The notes: generated by a model not told the origin, from the letters alone. Counted from the stretch's first letter, positions 8,685 through 17,934 are shown. The stretch is 64,000 nucleotides of DNA from Rhizobium sp. PP-CC-3A-592 (GCF_003217095.1 NZ_QJSR01000003.1:305375-369374), one strand, 5' to 3'. Program-made: numbers and translations.

Positions 8685-10052
8685 TCATGCGAAGACCCGC
8701 TTCAATACAGGCACGCGGCGGATGAAGAGAACGTCGAGGGCGATCATCGCGACGATCAGCAGGCCGGACAGTGGAAACAGCACGCCGAAGACGACCGCCA
8801 TGCCCCACAAAACACCATAGACCCTGCGGCTCGTGGGATAGGGGGGAACGCCGAGGCGACCGGAGGGCCGGCGTTTGAGCCACATGACGACGGCGGCGAC
8901 CGAGGAGAGGATGATGGCGAGACACGTCGCGAGCATCAGCAACTGGTTCAACAGGCCGAATTCCTGCCCCATATGGATGTTGATCGCGAACTCGGTGAGC
9001 TTGGCGACCGGGCCGTAATCGGCATAGCCGATATCGACCAGCGGCTGGCCGCTGTACTGATCGATATGGATCGTCCGCACCTGCGCGAGATCGTCGGGAT
9101 AAACGGCGGTGGTGAAGACGCCGGCAGCGTCGGCGGGAAGCGTGACCTCGTATCCCGGCGCCATGCCGCGCTCCCGCGCGATCTCGACGATCCGGTCGAT
9201 GCCAAGCGGCGCGTCCATCGGCTGATGCGACATCGGCATCGGCGAGGCTTCCATCGTCCAGCCGACCGTCTGCATGGCATGCTGGGCATGTTCGCTCGAT
9301 GTCGGCACGTTGTCCCACAGTGCGGCGGGATAGCCGGTGCCGGTCGCCACGGTCAGCTCTGTTAGCTTGCCGCCCCAGAAGGACGACCAGGGCAGGCCTG
9401 ACAGCGCGAGAAAGGCGATGAACCCGCCGGCGAACGCCCCGGTTACGGCATGCGTATCGCGCCAGAACACCCGGCGCGACGGCGTTCCCCGCACGGTCAG
9501 GACACCACCGGTCTGCCGGCGCGGCCACCAGAGATAGAGGCCGGAGATCACGAGGATGATCGCGAACCCCGCCATCGCCTCGATCACGCGGTTGGCATAG
9601 GTGCCGAAATACTCGAGGCTGTGCAGCTTGCGCACGACCTCGTTGAACTCCTGCGTCTTTAGCATCGTGTCGAGAACGGCACCCGTATAGGGGTTGAGGA
9701 ACACATAGGCCGCGCCCGCATCCGTCGCGAATGTCACCCGAGCCGAAGCGGTCGGGCTGACGGGCGGCCGATAGGCCTTTACCCGCACGCCGGGGTAGAG
9801 TGTCTGCGCCTTGGCGATCAAGGTGCTGGGAGCCTGCTGTGGCGTGGTCGCCTCGGCAACCACCGTCCGCGACGCAAAGGCCGTGCGGTCGATCTCGTCG
9901 CGGAAGAGGTAGAGCGAGCCGGTGACGGCGAGCAGGATCATGAAGGGCACGGCGATGAGGCCGGCATAGAAGTGCCATCGCCAGATGGCGCGGTAGGTAT
10001 CGACAGAAAGCGCGGAAACGCTTGCCTGTCGGGATGCGGTAAGGTCTGTCAT
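8685..10052 (-). CDS. PepSY domain-containing membrane protein (PiuB-like)
   Basis: A 455-residue inner-membrane protein with the PepSY-associated TM architecture: an N-terminal TM helix (WRWHFYAGLIAVPFMILLAV), a periplasmic PepSY region, TM helices near residues 150-170 and 200-220, a second PepSY-like segment and a C-terminal TM pair. Such proteins accompany siderophore/metal uptake and are proposed to be membrane reductases for imported chelates; that role is inference. ATG 10052 has AGGA seven bases upstream; a longer frame to 10181 is open but lacks a good start. It may be co-transcribed with the Cys/His-rich gene upstream and is divergent from a metal ABC importer. Confidence 0.82.
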   Translation of the reverse strand: MTDLTASRQASVSALSVDTYRAIWRWHFYAGLIAVPFMILLAVTGSLYLFRDEIDRTAFASRTVVAEATTPQQAPSTLIAKAQTLYPGVRVKAYRPPVSPTASARVTFATDAGAAYVFLNPYTGAVLDTMLKTQEFNEVVRKLHSLEYFGTYANRVIEAMAGFAIILVISGLYLWWPRRQTGGVLTVRGTPSRRVFWRDTHAVTGAFAGGFIAFLALSGLPWSSFWGGKLTELTVATGTGYPAALWDNVPTSSEHAQHAMQTVGWTMEASPMPMSHQPMDAPLGIDRIVEIARERGMAPGYEVTLPADAAGVFTTAVYPDDLAQVRTIHIDQYSGQPLVDIGYADYGPVAKLTEFAINIHMGQEFGLLNQLLMLATCLAIILSSVAAVVMWLKRRPSGRLGVPPYPTSRRVYGVLWGMAVVFGVLFPLSGLLIVAMIALDVLFIRRVPVLKRVFA

Positions 10053-10199
10053 CGTCAATCCTGGGATTGGACCGCATGCCGCCGTCGGAGACGTTCGGGA
10101 ACGGCCGAAAAAGCTTGAGGCTTCGACATGCCGATGCGCCGGGAGCGCGCAGGATGCCTTTGCCATCGATGGCGGGCACAAGCGCCCGCTCGGTGCTTT

Positions 10200-10577
10200 T
10201 CAGACCGGTGGCCCCTGCGCGTCATACCGCCTGACATCCGTCGAGGCGGACAGGATGACGGCATCGTCAGCGCGTATCTCCACGGCGACGGAGAAGCAGA
10301 TGGGCAAGCCCGTATCGTCGGAGGGTGCCAGCACCGTATGCGCCTGCACGCCGGCATGGCAGAGCTTGCTGCACGGGCATTCCTGATGCTGATGGCCGTC
10401 GGCGGGGCGATGCGCCCCATGGTCGGCAGCGCAGAGGACCGACAGGGGATCCGGCGCCGCCATCGCGGCACTCGACCATCCCGTCACCAGCGTCTGGATC
10501 GCGAACGACAGCGCCAGCAGGATGCCCAGGAGAGCCCCCGATTGTCTGTCTGCGATGATGCTGCGCCAGAACGTCAT
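10200..10577 (-). CDS. DUF2946-like Cys/His-rich membrane-anchored protein
   Basis: A 125-residue protein with one hydrophobic helix (residues 15-40, possibly an uncleaved signal) and a dense metal-ligand cluster between residues 49 and 80: Cys49, His53, His56, His62, His64, Cys67, Cys69, Cys73, His74 and His80. The C-terminal half is a small beta-rich stretch. I match it to the DUF2946 type by layout; the family has no firm function. ATG 10577 is chosen as the start of the hydrophobic segment; the Shine-Dalgarno is weak. It lies 147 bases upstream of the PepSY gene on the same strand, so a joint role in extracytoplasmic metal binding is plausible. Confidence 0.6.
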   Translation of the reverse strand: MTFWRSIIADRQSGALLGILLALSFAIQTLVTGWSSAAMAAPDPLSVLCAADHGAHRPADGHQHQECPCSKLCHAGVQAHTVLAPSDDTGLPICFSVAVEIRADDAVILSASTDVRRYDAQGPPV

Positions 10578-10649
10578 GATTGTCGAATGGCACAGTTCCT
10601 GCCGTCTGTCATCGCGACATCTTGTGCACAGGTCGTTTGCGAGGATGGA

Positions 10650-10669
10650 CGGGATCATCGATGATCCCG
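10650..10669. promoter_or_regulatory. 20-bp perfect palindrome upstream of the DUF2946-like gene
   Basis: CGGGATCATC is followed directly by its reverse complement, with no spacer. It lies 73 bases upstream of the ATG at 10577 and 45 bases from the -35 element of the divergent ABC operon. It could be a repressor operator or a leader-RNA hairpin; it resembles no operator I can name. Confidence 0.4.
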
Positions 10670-10713
10670 CACCATATCCGAACCGCGATTAAGCCAATTC
10701 GCTCCCGACCCGG

Positions 10714-10754
10714 TTGACAAAATGGCGCTTCGTAATGTTATTACATTTATGTAA
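10714..10754 (+). promoter_or_regulatory. Promoter with overlapping Zur-like operator
   Basis: A TTGACA -35 hexamer (10714-10719) is followed after 17 bases by GTTATT as a possible -10. Across that -10 lies AATGTTATTACATT (10734-10747), with perfect 5-bp arms, one base away from the AATGTTATAACATT core of proteobacterial Zur boxes. A second, overlapping perfect palindrome TTACAT-TT-ATGTAA covers 10741-10754. Occupancy would block RNA polymerase, so zinc-dependent repression of the ABC operon downstream is inferred. Confidence 0.65.
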
Positions 10755-10889
10755 ATCGCCGATAGGGTTTTGGGCGACGCAACATGGTTTTACCTTCAGG
10801 GAAAAGACGGCTAGATGATCCGCATATCGCTCCCGGCACGTCTCCTCGCTCACGACGCCACGCTGCCTGACGAAGAAGAAGGACGCCGC

Positions 10890-11666
10890 GTGCACGATGT
10901 GACCCTGTCAGCGAGTGGTCTCGGATGGTCGATCCGGGATGCGCAGATCCTGCAGGATGTTTCCCTGACGCTGGGCCAGAACGACCGGCTGGCGATCGTC
11001 GGCCCCAATGGCGCCGGCAAGACGACGCTGCTCCAGCTTCTCTCCGGCATGCTGCAGCCGACGACGGGCGCAGTTTCGCTCGTCGGGCGGCCGCTTGCAT
11101 CCATGACCCCGCAGGAGCGGGCCCGGCTGACGGCCGTGGTCGGACAGTCCGACCAGCCCGATCACCGCATCCGCGTGCGCGACTATGTCGAACTCGGCCG
11201 CATTCCGCACATGCAGCGGGCGACGCGCGCGCAGGAACGTCTGTTGGTGGACGACGCGCTGGAGCGAACCGGCCTTGCCGCCCTCGCCGCGCGCGCCATG
11301 GGCTCGCTCTCCGGCGGCGAACGGCAGCGGGCGCAGATCGCCCGGGCGCTGGCGCAGGCACCCCGCATCCTGTTTCTCGACGAGCCGACGAACCATCTCG
11401 ATCCTCTGGCACGCCGCACGCTGCTGTCTCTGGTCGCGGAACTGGACGTCACGGTCGTTGCCGTCCTTCACGACCTGCATCTCGTTCCCGATTTTGCGAC
11501 CCATGTCGTGGTGCTGAAAGACGGACGGCCCGTGGCCAGCGGGCCGGTCGCCGCAGCGCTGTCGAAAAGCGTCGTCCGCGATGTCTTCGGCATCGATCTC
11601 CTGCGTCTGCCGCATCCGCATGAAGATCGCGAACTCACGGTCTTCGACATCGCAGCCCCTCTCTGA
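10890..11666 (+). CDS. FecE/BtuD-type ABC transporter ATP-binding protein
   Basis: A 258-residue ATPase of the siderophore/B12/heme importer class. Walker A is GPNGAGKTT, the Q-loop is VVGQSDQPDH, the signature is LSGGERQR, Walker B is ILFLDEPTNHLD and the switch histidine is in AVLHDLHL. I place the start at GTG 10890 with GAAGGA upstream because it gives the family-typical length; an in-frame ATG at 10815 would add 25 residues unlike the family. It is the first gene of a three-gene operon with the binding protein 17 bases downstream. Substrate class from context: a metal or metal chelate, possibly zinc because of the upstream operator. Confidence 0.88.
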   Translation: MHDVTLSASGLGWSIRDAQILQDVSLTLGQNDRLAIVGPNGAGKTTLLQLLSGMLQPTTGAVSLVGRPLASMTPQERARLTAVVGQSDQPDHRIRVRDYVELGRIPHMQRATRAQERLLVDDALERTGLAALAARAMGSLSGGERQRAQIARALAQAPRILFLDEPTNHLDPLARRTLLSLVAELDVTVVAVLHDLHLVPDFATHVVVLKDGRPVASGPVAAALSKSVVRDVFGIDLLRLPHPHEDRELTVFDIAAPL

Positions 11667-11683
11667 ACCCCGGAGCCTCTTCC

Positions 11684-12631
11684 ATGAAACGCCTTCTCCT
11701 GGCCGCCCTTGTCTCATTCGCAGCCTCTGCCGCCCATGCTTTTCCGGTCACGGTCGACAGCTGCGGGCAGGCGCTGACATTCGACGCGGCGCCGAAGCGT
11801 GCCGTCGTGCATGACATCAACATGGCCAAGATGGCCTTCGCGCTTGGCCTCCAGCCGCAGATGGTCGGCGTCACCGGCATCAGCGGCTGGTACAAGCTGG
11901 ACGATGCCTTCCGCAAGGAACAGGGTGCTATCCCCGAACTCGCGCCAAAATATCCGACGCTGGAAAATCTCGTCGCTGTCGAGCCCGACTTCTTTTTCGC
12001 GGGCTGGTACTACGGCATGAGGCCCGGCGGTGACGTGACGCCGGAGACGCTGGCACCCCACGGCATCAAAACGCTCGTGCTGACGGAAAGCTGCGTCCAC
12101 CTCGACAAGGCGCGCCCTGCCGCCTCCATGGACCTGCTCTACGGCGACGTGGAAAAACTCGGCGTCATCTTCGACCGGAAGACGGAAGCCGATGCCCTGA
12201 TCGAGGACTGGAAGAGGGAGCTTGCGGGTATCGAGGCCAAGGTCGCGGCAAACGACGGGACCCGCGTGTTCCTCTATGACAGCGGCGAGGACAAGCCGTT
12301 CACCGCCGGCAAGTTCGCCATTCCCACCGCCATGATCTCGGCGGCCGGCGGCGTGAACATCATGGCCGACATGGAAACGAGTTGGGGCACGACGGACTGG
12401 GAAACCGTCGCCATGCGCAATCCGCAGTTCCTCGTTCTTCTCGACTACCAGACCGACACCGGCTACCGAAAACTCCTCGACTTCCTGAAGAGCCATCCCG
12501 CCATGAAGGAAACGGACGCCGTGAAGAATGAGCGCTTCGTGGCCCTGCGATACGAGGAGCTGACGCCCGGTCCCGATAACATCGCGGCCATCGGCAAGAT
12601 CGCCCGCGCGCTGCACCCAGAAGCCTTCTGA
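11684..12631 (+). CDS. FecB/BtuF-type ABC transporter substrate-binding protein
   Basis: A 315-residue periplasmic protein with a signal peptide of about 19 residues (MKRLLLAALVSFAASAAHA). It has the class III binding-protein fold signatures: TVDSCGQALTFDAAPKRAVV at the start of the mature part, VAVEPDFFFAGW, and a late NPQFLVLLDYQTDTG. Family members bind ferric siderophores, cobalamin, heme or molybdate; nothing in the sequence decides between them. It is translationally close to the permease (2 bases). The absence of a TonB receptor directly in the operon is notable; one is encoded at 19057-21345. Confidence 0.86.
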   Translation: MKRLLLAALVSFAASAAHAFPVTVDSCGQALTFDAAPKRAVVHDINMAKMAFALGLQPQMVGVTGISGWYKLDDAFRKEQGAIPELAPKYPTLENLVAVEPDFFFAGWYYGMRPGGDVTPETLAPHGIKTLVLTESCVHLDKARPAASMDLLYGDVEKLGVIFDRKTEADALIEDWKRELAGIEAKVAANDGTRVFLYDSGEDKPFTAGKFAIPTAMISAAGGVNIMADMETSWGTTDWETVAMRNPQFLVLLDYQTDTGYRKLLDFLKSHPAMKETDAVKNERFVALRYEELTPGPDNIAAIGKIARALHPEAF

Positions 12632-12633
12632 GG

Positions 12634-13650
12634 GTGCGAGCCGCATTCCCCCTGGGTGTCGTGGCAGCCTGCCTGACTGTGGCGGCGCTTGCCTGCATCT
12701 CCATCGCCTATGGCTCCACCGTCATCCCCATGCCCCAGGTTCTCACAGCACTTGCAAGGGCGGCCGGCATCGTCCAGACGGACCCGGCCGGCATGGTGGA
12801 CCGGATCATCGTCGATCTCCGGCTTCCCCGCGCCATCCTCGCGATTGCGGTCGGAGCGGGCCTCGGCGTCATCGGGCTTCTCCTGCAGACGGTGACGCGC
12901 AACGATCTGGCCGATCCCTTCCTGTTCGGCCTGTCGGCGGGTGCGGCGGCCGGTGCAGTCATCGTCATCACCCGGCTCGGAGACCGACTGGGCGTCCTGA
13001 CACTACCCATTGCAGCTTTCGTCGGGGGAATGTGTGCGACCGGCATCGTGCTGATGCTCATCCGCCGCGCGCAGGGCTTTGGCCCCGAGCGGCTGATCCT
13101 GGCCGGTCTCGCCGTCTCGTTCCTGTTCACGGCGCTCACCAATTATCTGGTTTTCTCCGGCGACCAGCGTGCGGCCCATTCCGTGCTGTTCTGGACCATG
13201 GGCGGCCTCGGGCTTGCCAGCTGGCAGAACATCGGCATCGGAATCACGGGTGCCGCCGTCGCAACCGGCTATGCGATGGCGCGCCACCGGCACCTCGACG
13301 CCCTGCTCGGTGGAGAGCAGACGGCCGAAAGCCTTGGTATTTCCGTACGGCGACTGCGGCGCGAAACGTTTCTGGCGGCCAGTTTCGCCACCGCCCTCCT
13401 CGTCTCGATCACGGGCGTCATCGGCTTTATCGGGCTCATGATCCCCCATGTCGCCCGCACGCTGGTCGGCCCGCTGCACAAGCGGCTGACGATCCTCTGC
13501 GCTCTTCTGGGTGCGGCCCTGCTTCTCGGCAGCGATCTCATCGCCCGCACGCTCCTACCGCCGCAGGAACTCCCGGTCGGCATCGTCACGAGCTCGATCG
13601 GCGCTGCCTTCGTCGTCATCGTGATTTTGCAGAAAGGCCGGGCGGCCTGA
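12634..13650 (+). CDS. FecCD-family ABC transporter permease
   Basis: A 338-residue polytopic permease with about ten TM segments. Typical landmarks are RLPRAILAIAVGAGLGVIG, QTVTRNDLADPFLFGLSAGA, and GVIGFIGLMIPHVARTLVG followed by PPQELPVGIVTSSIGAAFVV. It pairs as a homodimer with the ATPase two genes upstream. Translation starts at GTG 12634, two bases after the binding-protein stop; the ribosome binding site overlaps that stop, so coupling is likely. It is the last gene of the operon and converges on the GcvT-type gene 28 bases away. No terminator hairpin is evident in that gap. Confidence 0.9.
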   Translation: MRAAFPLGVVAACLTVAALACISIAYGSTVIPMPQVLTALARAAGIVQTDPAGMVDRIIVDLRLPRAILAIAVGAGLGVIGLLLQTVTRNDLADPFLFGLSAGAAAGAVIVITRLGDRLGVLTLPIAAFVGGMCATGIVLMLIRRAQGFGPERLILAGLAVSFLFTALTNYLVFSGDQRAAHSVLFWTMGGLGLASWQNIGIGITGAAVATGYAMARHRHLDALLGGEQTAESLGISVRRLRRETFLAASFATALLVSITGVIGFIGLMIPHVARTLVGPLHKRLTILCALLGAALLLGSDLIARTLLPPQELPVGIVTSSIGAAFVVIVILQKGRAA

Positions 13651-13678
13651 AGCCTATCAATCCGCCATTCCTATAACA

Positions 13679-16240
13679 TCAGCTTCTGGGCTTCAGGTTT
13701 TCCGGATCGTAGAGCGGCTTGTAGCCGACGGCGACGATCTCGACCGGGAAGCTCTCGTTGAAGTATTCAACCGTCAGCTTTCGTCCGACCTCGCAATGTG
13801 ACTGCGGGATATAGGCCAGCGCGATATTCTTGCCGATGGTCGGGCCATAGGCGATCGAGGTCGTGTAGGACCGGCGGCCGAGGTCGTCGATCAGCACCGC
13901 GCCCGTTTCCGGATCGATGACCGGCAGCGATCCCACGGGATAGCGCTTCACGCCGCTGGCATCGGTGTTGTCGGTCATCACAAGCGTGCAGAGCATGGCC
14001 GGCTGGTGAGCGCGGGCCTTGTATTCCAGATGCTTCGCCTTGCCCCGGAAATCGGCTTCCTTGACCTTGGGGCGGGCAAGATCCGCCTCGATCAGATTGT
14101 ATTGGGTCAAGAGGTCGCCGTTCTGCAGGCGCAGGCTCTTTTCCATGCGGCGCGAGTTGGCATAGGTCTCGACGCCGAAAGCCATGACACCTGTCGCCCG
14201 CAGGGCATCCCAGACGGCAAGGCCATCCTCGTATTTCATATGCAGTTCCCAACCCTGCTCGCCGACATAGGAAATGCGGAAGGCCGTGACGGTCACGCCT
14301 GCGATCTCGATCGGCTTGATTGCCGCGAAAGCGAAGTTTTCCAGGTCGAGGGCTGACGGGTCGGCCACGACCTTCTTCAGCGTCTCGCGCGCGTTCGGGC
14401 CCCAGATGCCGATGGTGGTGAATTTTTCCGAGACGTCGGTAATAACGACGTCAAGACCGCGGTCTTCCGCCACGCGCTTCATATAGTAGAAGTCGCGAGG
14501 CCCCGCATCGGCACCATTGATCAGGCGGCAGCGGTCGGCGAGGCGGATGACGGTGAAGTCTGCCCGCACCATGCCTTCGTCATCGAGGAAATGCGTATAG
14601 ATGCCCTTGCCGATATTGCCGTCGCCGCCGATCTTGGCAGCGCAGAGCCATTCGAGCAGGTCGACATGATCGGGCCCCTCGATATCCACCATGTGGAAGT
14701 GCGACAGGTTGACGATGCCGCAATTCTCGCTCATCGCCAGATGCTCGGCATTCGAGACGCGCCAGAAATGGCGGTTGTCCCACTCGTTCTCACGCACCGG
14801 CACACGGTCGCCGTATGTCTCCAGCAGGTGCTCATTGGCCTTGTAGCCGTGGGCACGCTCCCAGCCGCCGAGTTCCATGAAATAGCCGCCGAGTTCCTTT
14901 TCGCGCTCATGGAAGGGTGAGCGCTTGGCGCCGCGGCCAGAGGCGTAGGGTTCGCGCGGATGGATCGCCGGGAAGTAGATCTTCTGCGCCGCCTCGTAGC
15001 TACGGCCTTCGATGAACGCTTCCGTCAGCTGGTGCGGGTAGAAGCGCGCATAGTCGATGGAGTTGTGGTCGATCTGGGTCCGACCGTCCGTCATCCAGTC
15101 GGCGATCAGCTTGCCGTAGCCCGGGCCGTCCTTGACCCAGATGGCAACGCAGTACCAGAGGCCGCGCACCTTCTGGCTCTCGCCACAGGACGGGCCGCCG
15201 GCGGCCGAGACCTGCAGCAGACCGTTGAACGAGTGGCCTTCGTTGTAGCCGAGTTCACCGAGGATCGGCGTCAGCTCCATCGCCCGTTCCAAAGGTTCGA
15301 GAATCTGCTCCATGTCGAGGTCGCGCTGCGAGGGCGACAGGCGCGCCTCGTGTTTTTCGAGGATCTCGCGCGGGTGGCAGAGGCGCGGGTTTTCGGCCTC
15401 GTAGTAGCCCCACTCGATCTGCCCGCCTTCCGTCGTGTTCGGATCGCCGGTGTCGCGCATATAGGCCGAGTTGCCTTGGTCGCGCAGCAGTGGATAGCCG
15501 ATTTCCTTGCCGGTGCCGGCGAATTCGTTATAGGGGCCGAAGAAGGTCAGCGGATGATCGACCGGCATGACGGGCAGATCTTCGCCGACCATTTCGGCAA
15601 TCAGGCGACCCCAGATCCCGGCGCAGACGATGACGTGGTCGGCCAGGATCGTGCCGCGATGGGTGACGACGCCCTTGATGCGCCCCTTCTCGACGATCAG
15701 CGAGGTCGCCGGCGTATTGCCGAAGATCTTCAGCTTGCCGGATTTTTCGGCGGCATCGATCAGCTTTCCCGCGACGGTCTGCGAGCGCGGGATGACGAGG
15801 CCGGCATCCGGATCGAACAGGCCGCCTTGCACCTGATCTTCCTCAATCAGCGGGAACATCTGCTTGATCTCGGACGGGCTGACATAATGCGCGCGCGTGC
15901 CGAAGGCCTTGGCGGAGGATAGCTTGCGCTTGATCTCTTCCATCCAGGCATCATCGCCGGTACGGGCCACTTCCAGACCGCCGATGCGGGCGTAGTGGCC
16001 CATCTTCTCGTAAAAATCGATCGAATATTGTGTCGTCCAGACCGACAGATAATCATGGCTGGTCGTGTAGCAGAAGTCCGAAGCATGCGCCGTCGAGCCG
16101 ATGTCTGTGGGGATGCCGGACTTGTCGATACCGACGATGTCGTCCCAGCCGCGCTCGATCAGGTGATGCGCAATGGAGGCGCCGACGATGCCGCCCAGCC
16201 CGATGATGACGACCTTTGCTCTGCTTGGAAACTCTGCCAT
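13679..16240 (-). CDS. FAD-dependent oxidoreductase of the dimethylglycine/sarcosine dehydrogenase (GcvT-fused) family
   Basis: An 853-residue cytoplasmic flavoprotein. An N-terminal FAD domain opens with the dinucleotide loop in KVVIIGLGGIVGASIAHHL. An FAO_M-type linker follows around residues 370-430, and the C-terminal half is an aminomethyltransferase (GcvT) folate-binding domain, including HFHMVDIEGPDHVDLLEWL and GWELHMKYEDGLAVWDAL. Family enzymes oxidise N-methyl amines such as dimethylglycine or sarcosine and pass the methylene group to tetrahydrofolate. Substrate specificity cannot be assigned. It is divergent from an MFS transporter, with a 237-base intergenic region that may hold both promoters. 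Confidence 0.88.
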   Translation of the reverse strand: MAEFPSRAKVVIIGLGGIVGASIAHHLIERGWDDIVGIDKSGIPTDIGSTAHASDFCYTTSHDYLSVWTTQYSIDFYEKMGHYARIGGLEVARTGDDAWMEEIKRKLSSAKAFGTRAHYVSPSEIKQMFPLIEEDQVQGGLFDPDAGLVIPRSQTVAGKLIDAAEKSGKLKIFGNTPATSLIVEKGRIKGVVTHRGTILADHVIVCAGIWGRLIAEMVGEDLPVMPVDHPLTFFGPYNEFAGTGKEIGYPLLRDQGNSAYMRDTGDPNTTEGGQIEWGYYEAENPRLCHPREILEKHEARLSPSQRDLDMEQILEPLERAMELTPILGELGYNEGHSFNGLLQVSAAGGPSCGESQKVRGLWYCVAIWVKDGPGYGKLIADWMTDGRTQIDHNSIDYARFYPHQLTEAFIEGRSYEAAQKIYFPAIHPREPYASGRGAKRSPFHEREKELGGYFMELGGWERAHGYKANEHLLETYGDRVPVRENEWDNRHFWRVSNAEHLAMSENCGIVNLSHFHMVDIEGPDHVDLLEWLCAAKIGGDGNIGKGIYTHFLDDEGMVRADFTVIRLADRCRLINGADAGPRDFYYMKRVAEDRGLDVVITDVSEKFTTIGIWGPNARETLKKVVADPSALDLENFAFAAIKPIEIAGVTVTAFRISYVGEQGWELHMKYEDGLAVWDALRATGVMAFGVETYANSRRMEKSLRLQNGDLLTQYNLIEADLARPKVKEADFRGKAKHLEYKARAHQPAMLCTLVMTDNTDASGVKRYPVGSLPVIDPETGAVLIDDLGRRSYTTSIAYGPTIGKNIALAYIPQSHCEVGRKLTVEYFNESFPVEIVAVGYKPLYDPENLKPRS

Positions 16241-16477
16241 TGCCTGCCTCGTATCTCCGATATCGGGTGATTGTAGAGCCTACGCCGCGTAACGCCTGAT
16301 CTGAAAGCGACAAGGACTGGCCGCGATCACGGTCGTGCCGGGAGCAAATCCGACATGAAGGCTCCAATGAAAGCATATAATTGATAAACGGGCGCTTTAT
16401 GAGAAACCTTTGATCACTCCGCGCGTTTCGAAGCGAATTTTCCGAACCGACTTCACGTCCAACATAGGACCTCCTTG

Positions 16478-17878
16478 ATGAGTACAATGGCGGCAAGCGC
16501 ACATGTAGCGCCTGTAGAACCCCGGTCGCGGTCGGTCAAAGCCCTCAGCGCCGTCAACTTCTTTCTTGCCGACGTCCGTGACGGGCTCGGTCCCTTCCTC
16601 GGCATCTTTCTGATCGGCCAGGGCTGGAGCACGGCAACCATCGGCGTCGTCATGACGATCGGCGGCATTGCGGGCATGCTGGCGACCACGCCGCTCGGCG
16701 CTCTTGCGGATGCCTCCAAGGCCAAGCGCTTCATGGTCGGCTTCTGCGCGGCCCTCGTCATCGTGGCGTCTCTCGCCATCCTGTTCGTCCCCACCGTGAC
16801 CTTCGTGGCGGCCTCGCAGATCGCGACCGGCATCGCCGGTGCCGCTATCGGCCCGGCCGTCGCCGGGCTGACGCTCGGCCTTGTGGGGCAGAAGGGACTA
16901 GCCCCGCAGCTCGGGAGAAACGAGGCTTGGAACCACGGCGGCAATGTCTTTGCCGCCGCCGGCGCCGGTTTCTTTGGTTACGAGTTCGGCCTGACCGCCG
17001 TCTTCATCCTCATGACGGCCATGGCCGTCGGGTCGATCATCGCCGTCATGATGATCAAGCCTGAGGATATCGACCACGATGCCGCACGCGGCATCGAGAA
17101 GAAGGATGGCAAGGACGCAGAGGCGCCTTCGGGCTTCAGCGTGTTGTGGAAGTCCACGCCGCTGCTGATCCTCGCCGCCACGCTTATGCTGTTCCACTTC
17201 GGCAACGGCGCCATGCTTCCCCTGCTTGGACAGCAGGTGGCAACACAGGCGGCAAGCTCCGACGTGCCCACGGACGACGGCACGGCAAGAGCCGCAGCCG
17301 CTGGTCAGGACACCGGCACCACGACCACACTGCCACCCGGACAGAGCAAGCCGGGGCAGCCCGCAGCGCAACCGGTCGGCCAGCATTCGTCTCTCCAGAG
17401 CCTGCTGTCGGATCCGGTCTCCTACACCGCGGCGACCGTCATCATCGCCCAGCTGACGATGATCCCGATCGCGCTTCTCGCGGCCGGTTTCGCCGGACGG
17501 CGCGGCTACTTCCTGCTCCTCGTCGCAGCCCTTGTCGCACTGCCGGTTCGCGGGCTGATCGCCGGCCTGTGGCCGAGCCCTTATGCCCTTATCCCGGTAC
17601 AGATGCTGGATGGCGTCGGTGCAGGCCTTCTCGGTGTCGCGGTGCCCGGTCTCGTCGCACGGATGCTCAAGGGAACCGGCCATATCAATGCCGGCCTCGG
17701 TGCGGTCATGACGGTGCAGGGCATCGGCGCCTCGCTCAGCCCGGCGATCGCCGGCGTCATCGTCTCGCATTTCGGCTTTTCAGCCGCCTACCTCACTCTT
17801 GCCGGCTTCGCCCTTTGCGGGCTGGTCATCTGGCTTGTTTCGATGAAGAAGGTGGCAGCGGCCTGCGCCGGCGACTGA
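16478..17878 (+). CDS. Major facilitator superfamily transporter
   Basis: A 466-residue inner-membrane transporter with 12 predicted helices. ATG 16478 is used because AGGA is seven bases upstream; the frame also allows a TTG three bases earlier. The central loop between the two six-helix halves is replaced by an unusually long polar linker at about residues 252-308, rich in Thr, Gly, Pro, Gln and Ala. Related MFS proteins with long periplasmic or cytoplasmic inserts exist, but this stretch looks disordered. It is divergent from the methylamine-type dehydrogenase, which suggests either uptake of its substrate or an unrelated export role. Confidence 0.8.
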   Translation: MSTMAASAHVAPVEPRSRSVKALSAVNFFLADVRDGLGPFLGIFLIGQGWSTATIGVVMTIGGIAGMLATTPLGALADASKAKRFMVGFCAALVIVASLAILFVPTVTFVAASQIATGIAGAAIGPAVAGLTLGLVGQKGLAPQLGRNEAWNHGGNVFAAAGAGFFGYEFGLTAVFILMTAMAVGSIIAVMMIKPEDIDHDAARGIEKKDGKDAEAPSGFSVLWKSTPLLILAATLMLFHFGNGAMLPLLGQQVATQAASSDVPTDDGTARAAAAGQDTGTTTTLPPGQSKPGQPAAQPVGQHSSLQSLLSDPVSYTAATVIIAQLTMIPIALLAAGFAGRRGYFLLLVAALVALPVRGLIAGLWPSPYALIPVQMLDGVGAGLLGVAVPGLVARMLKGTGHINAGLGAVMTVQGIGASLSPAIAGVIVSHFGFSAAYLTLAGFALCGLVIWLVSMKKVAAACAGD

Positions 17879-17904
17879 ACACCCCAACCGTATCGCACGT
17901 TCAC

Positions 17905-17934
17905 GAGCGCTCTTGTCAGCCGACAGGGGCGCTC
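17905..17934. terminator. Hairpin between convergent MFS and CHASE3 genes
   Basis: A 13-base arm at 17905-17917 pairs with 17922-17934 across an AGCC loop, with two G-U pairs. It starts 27 bases after the MFS stop codon and overlaps the end of the opposing gene. The location and GC-rich stem fit a terminator; there is no long T-run. Confidence 0.65.

Noticed and set aside
14960-15922. 320-residue plus-strand frame inside the GcvT-family gene
   Set aside because: Antisense shadow of an intact 853-residue flavoprotein.
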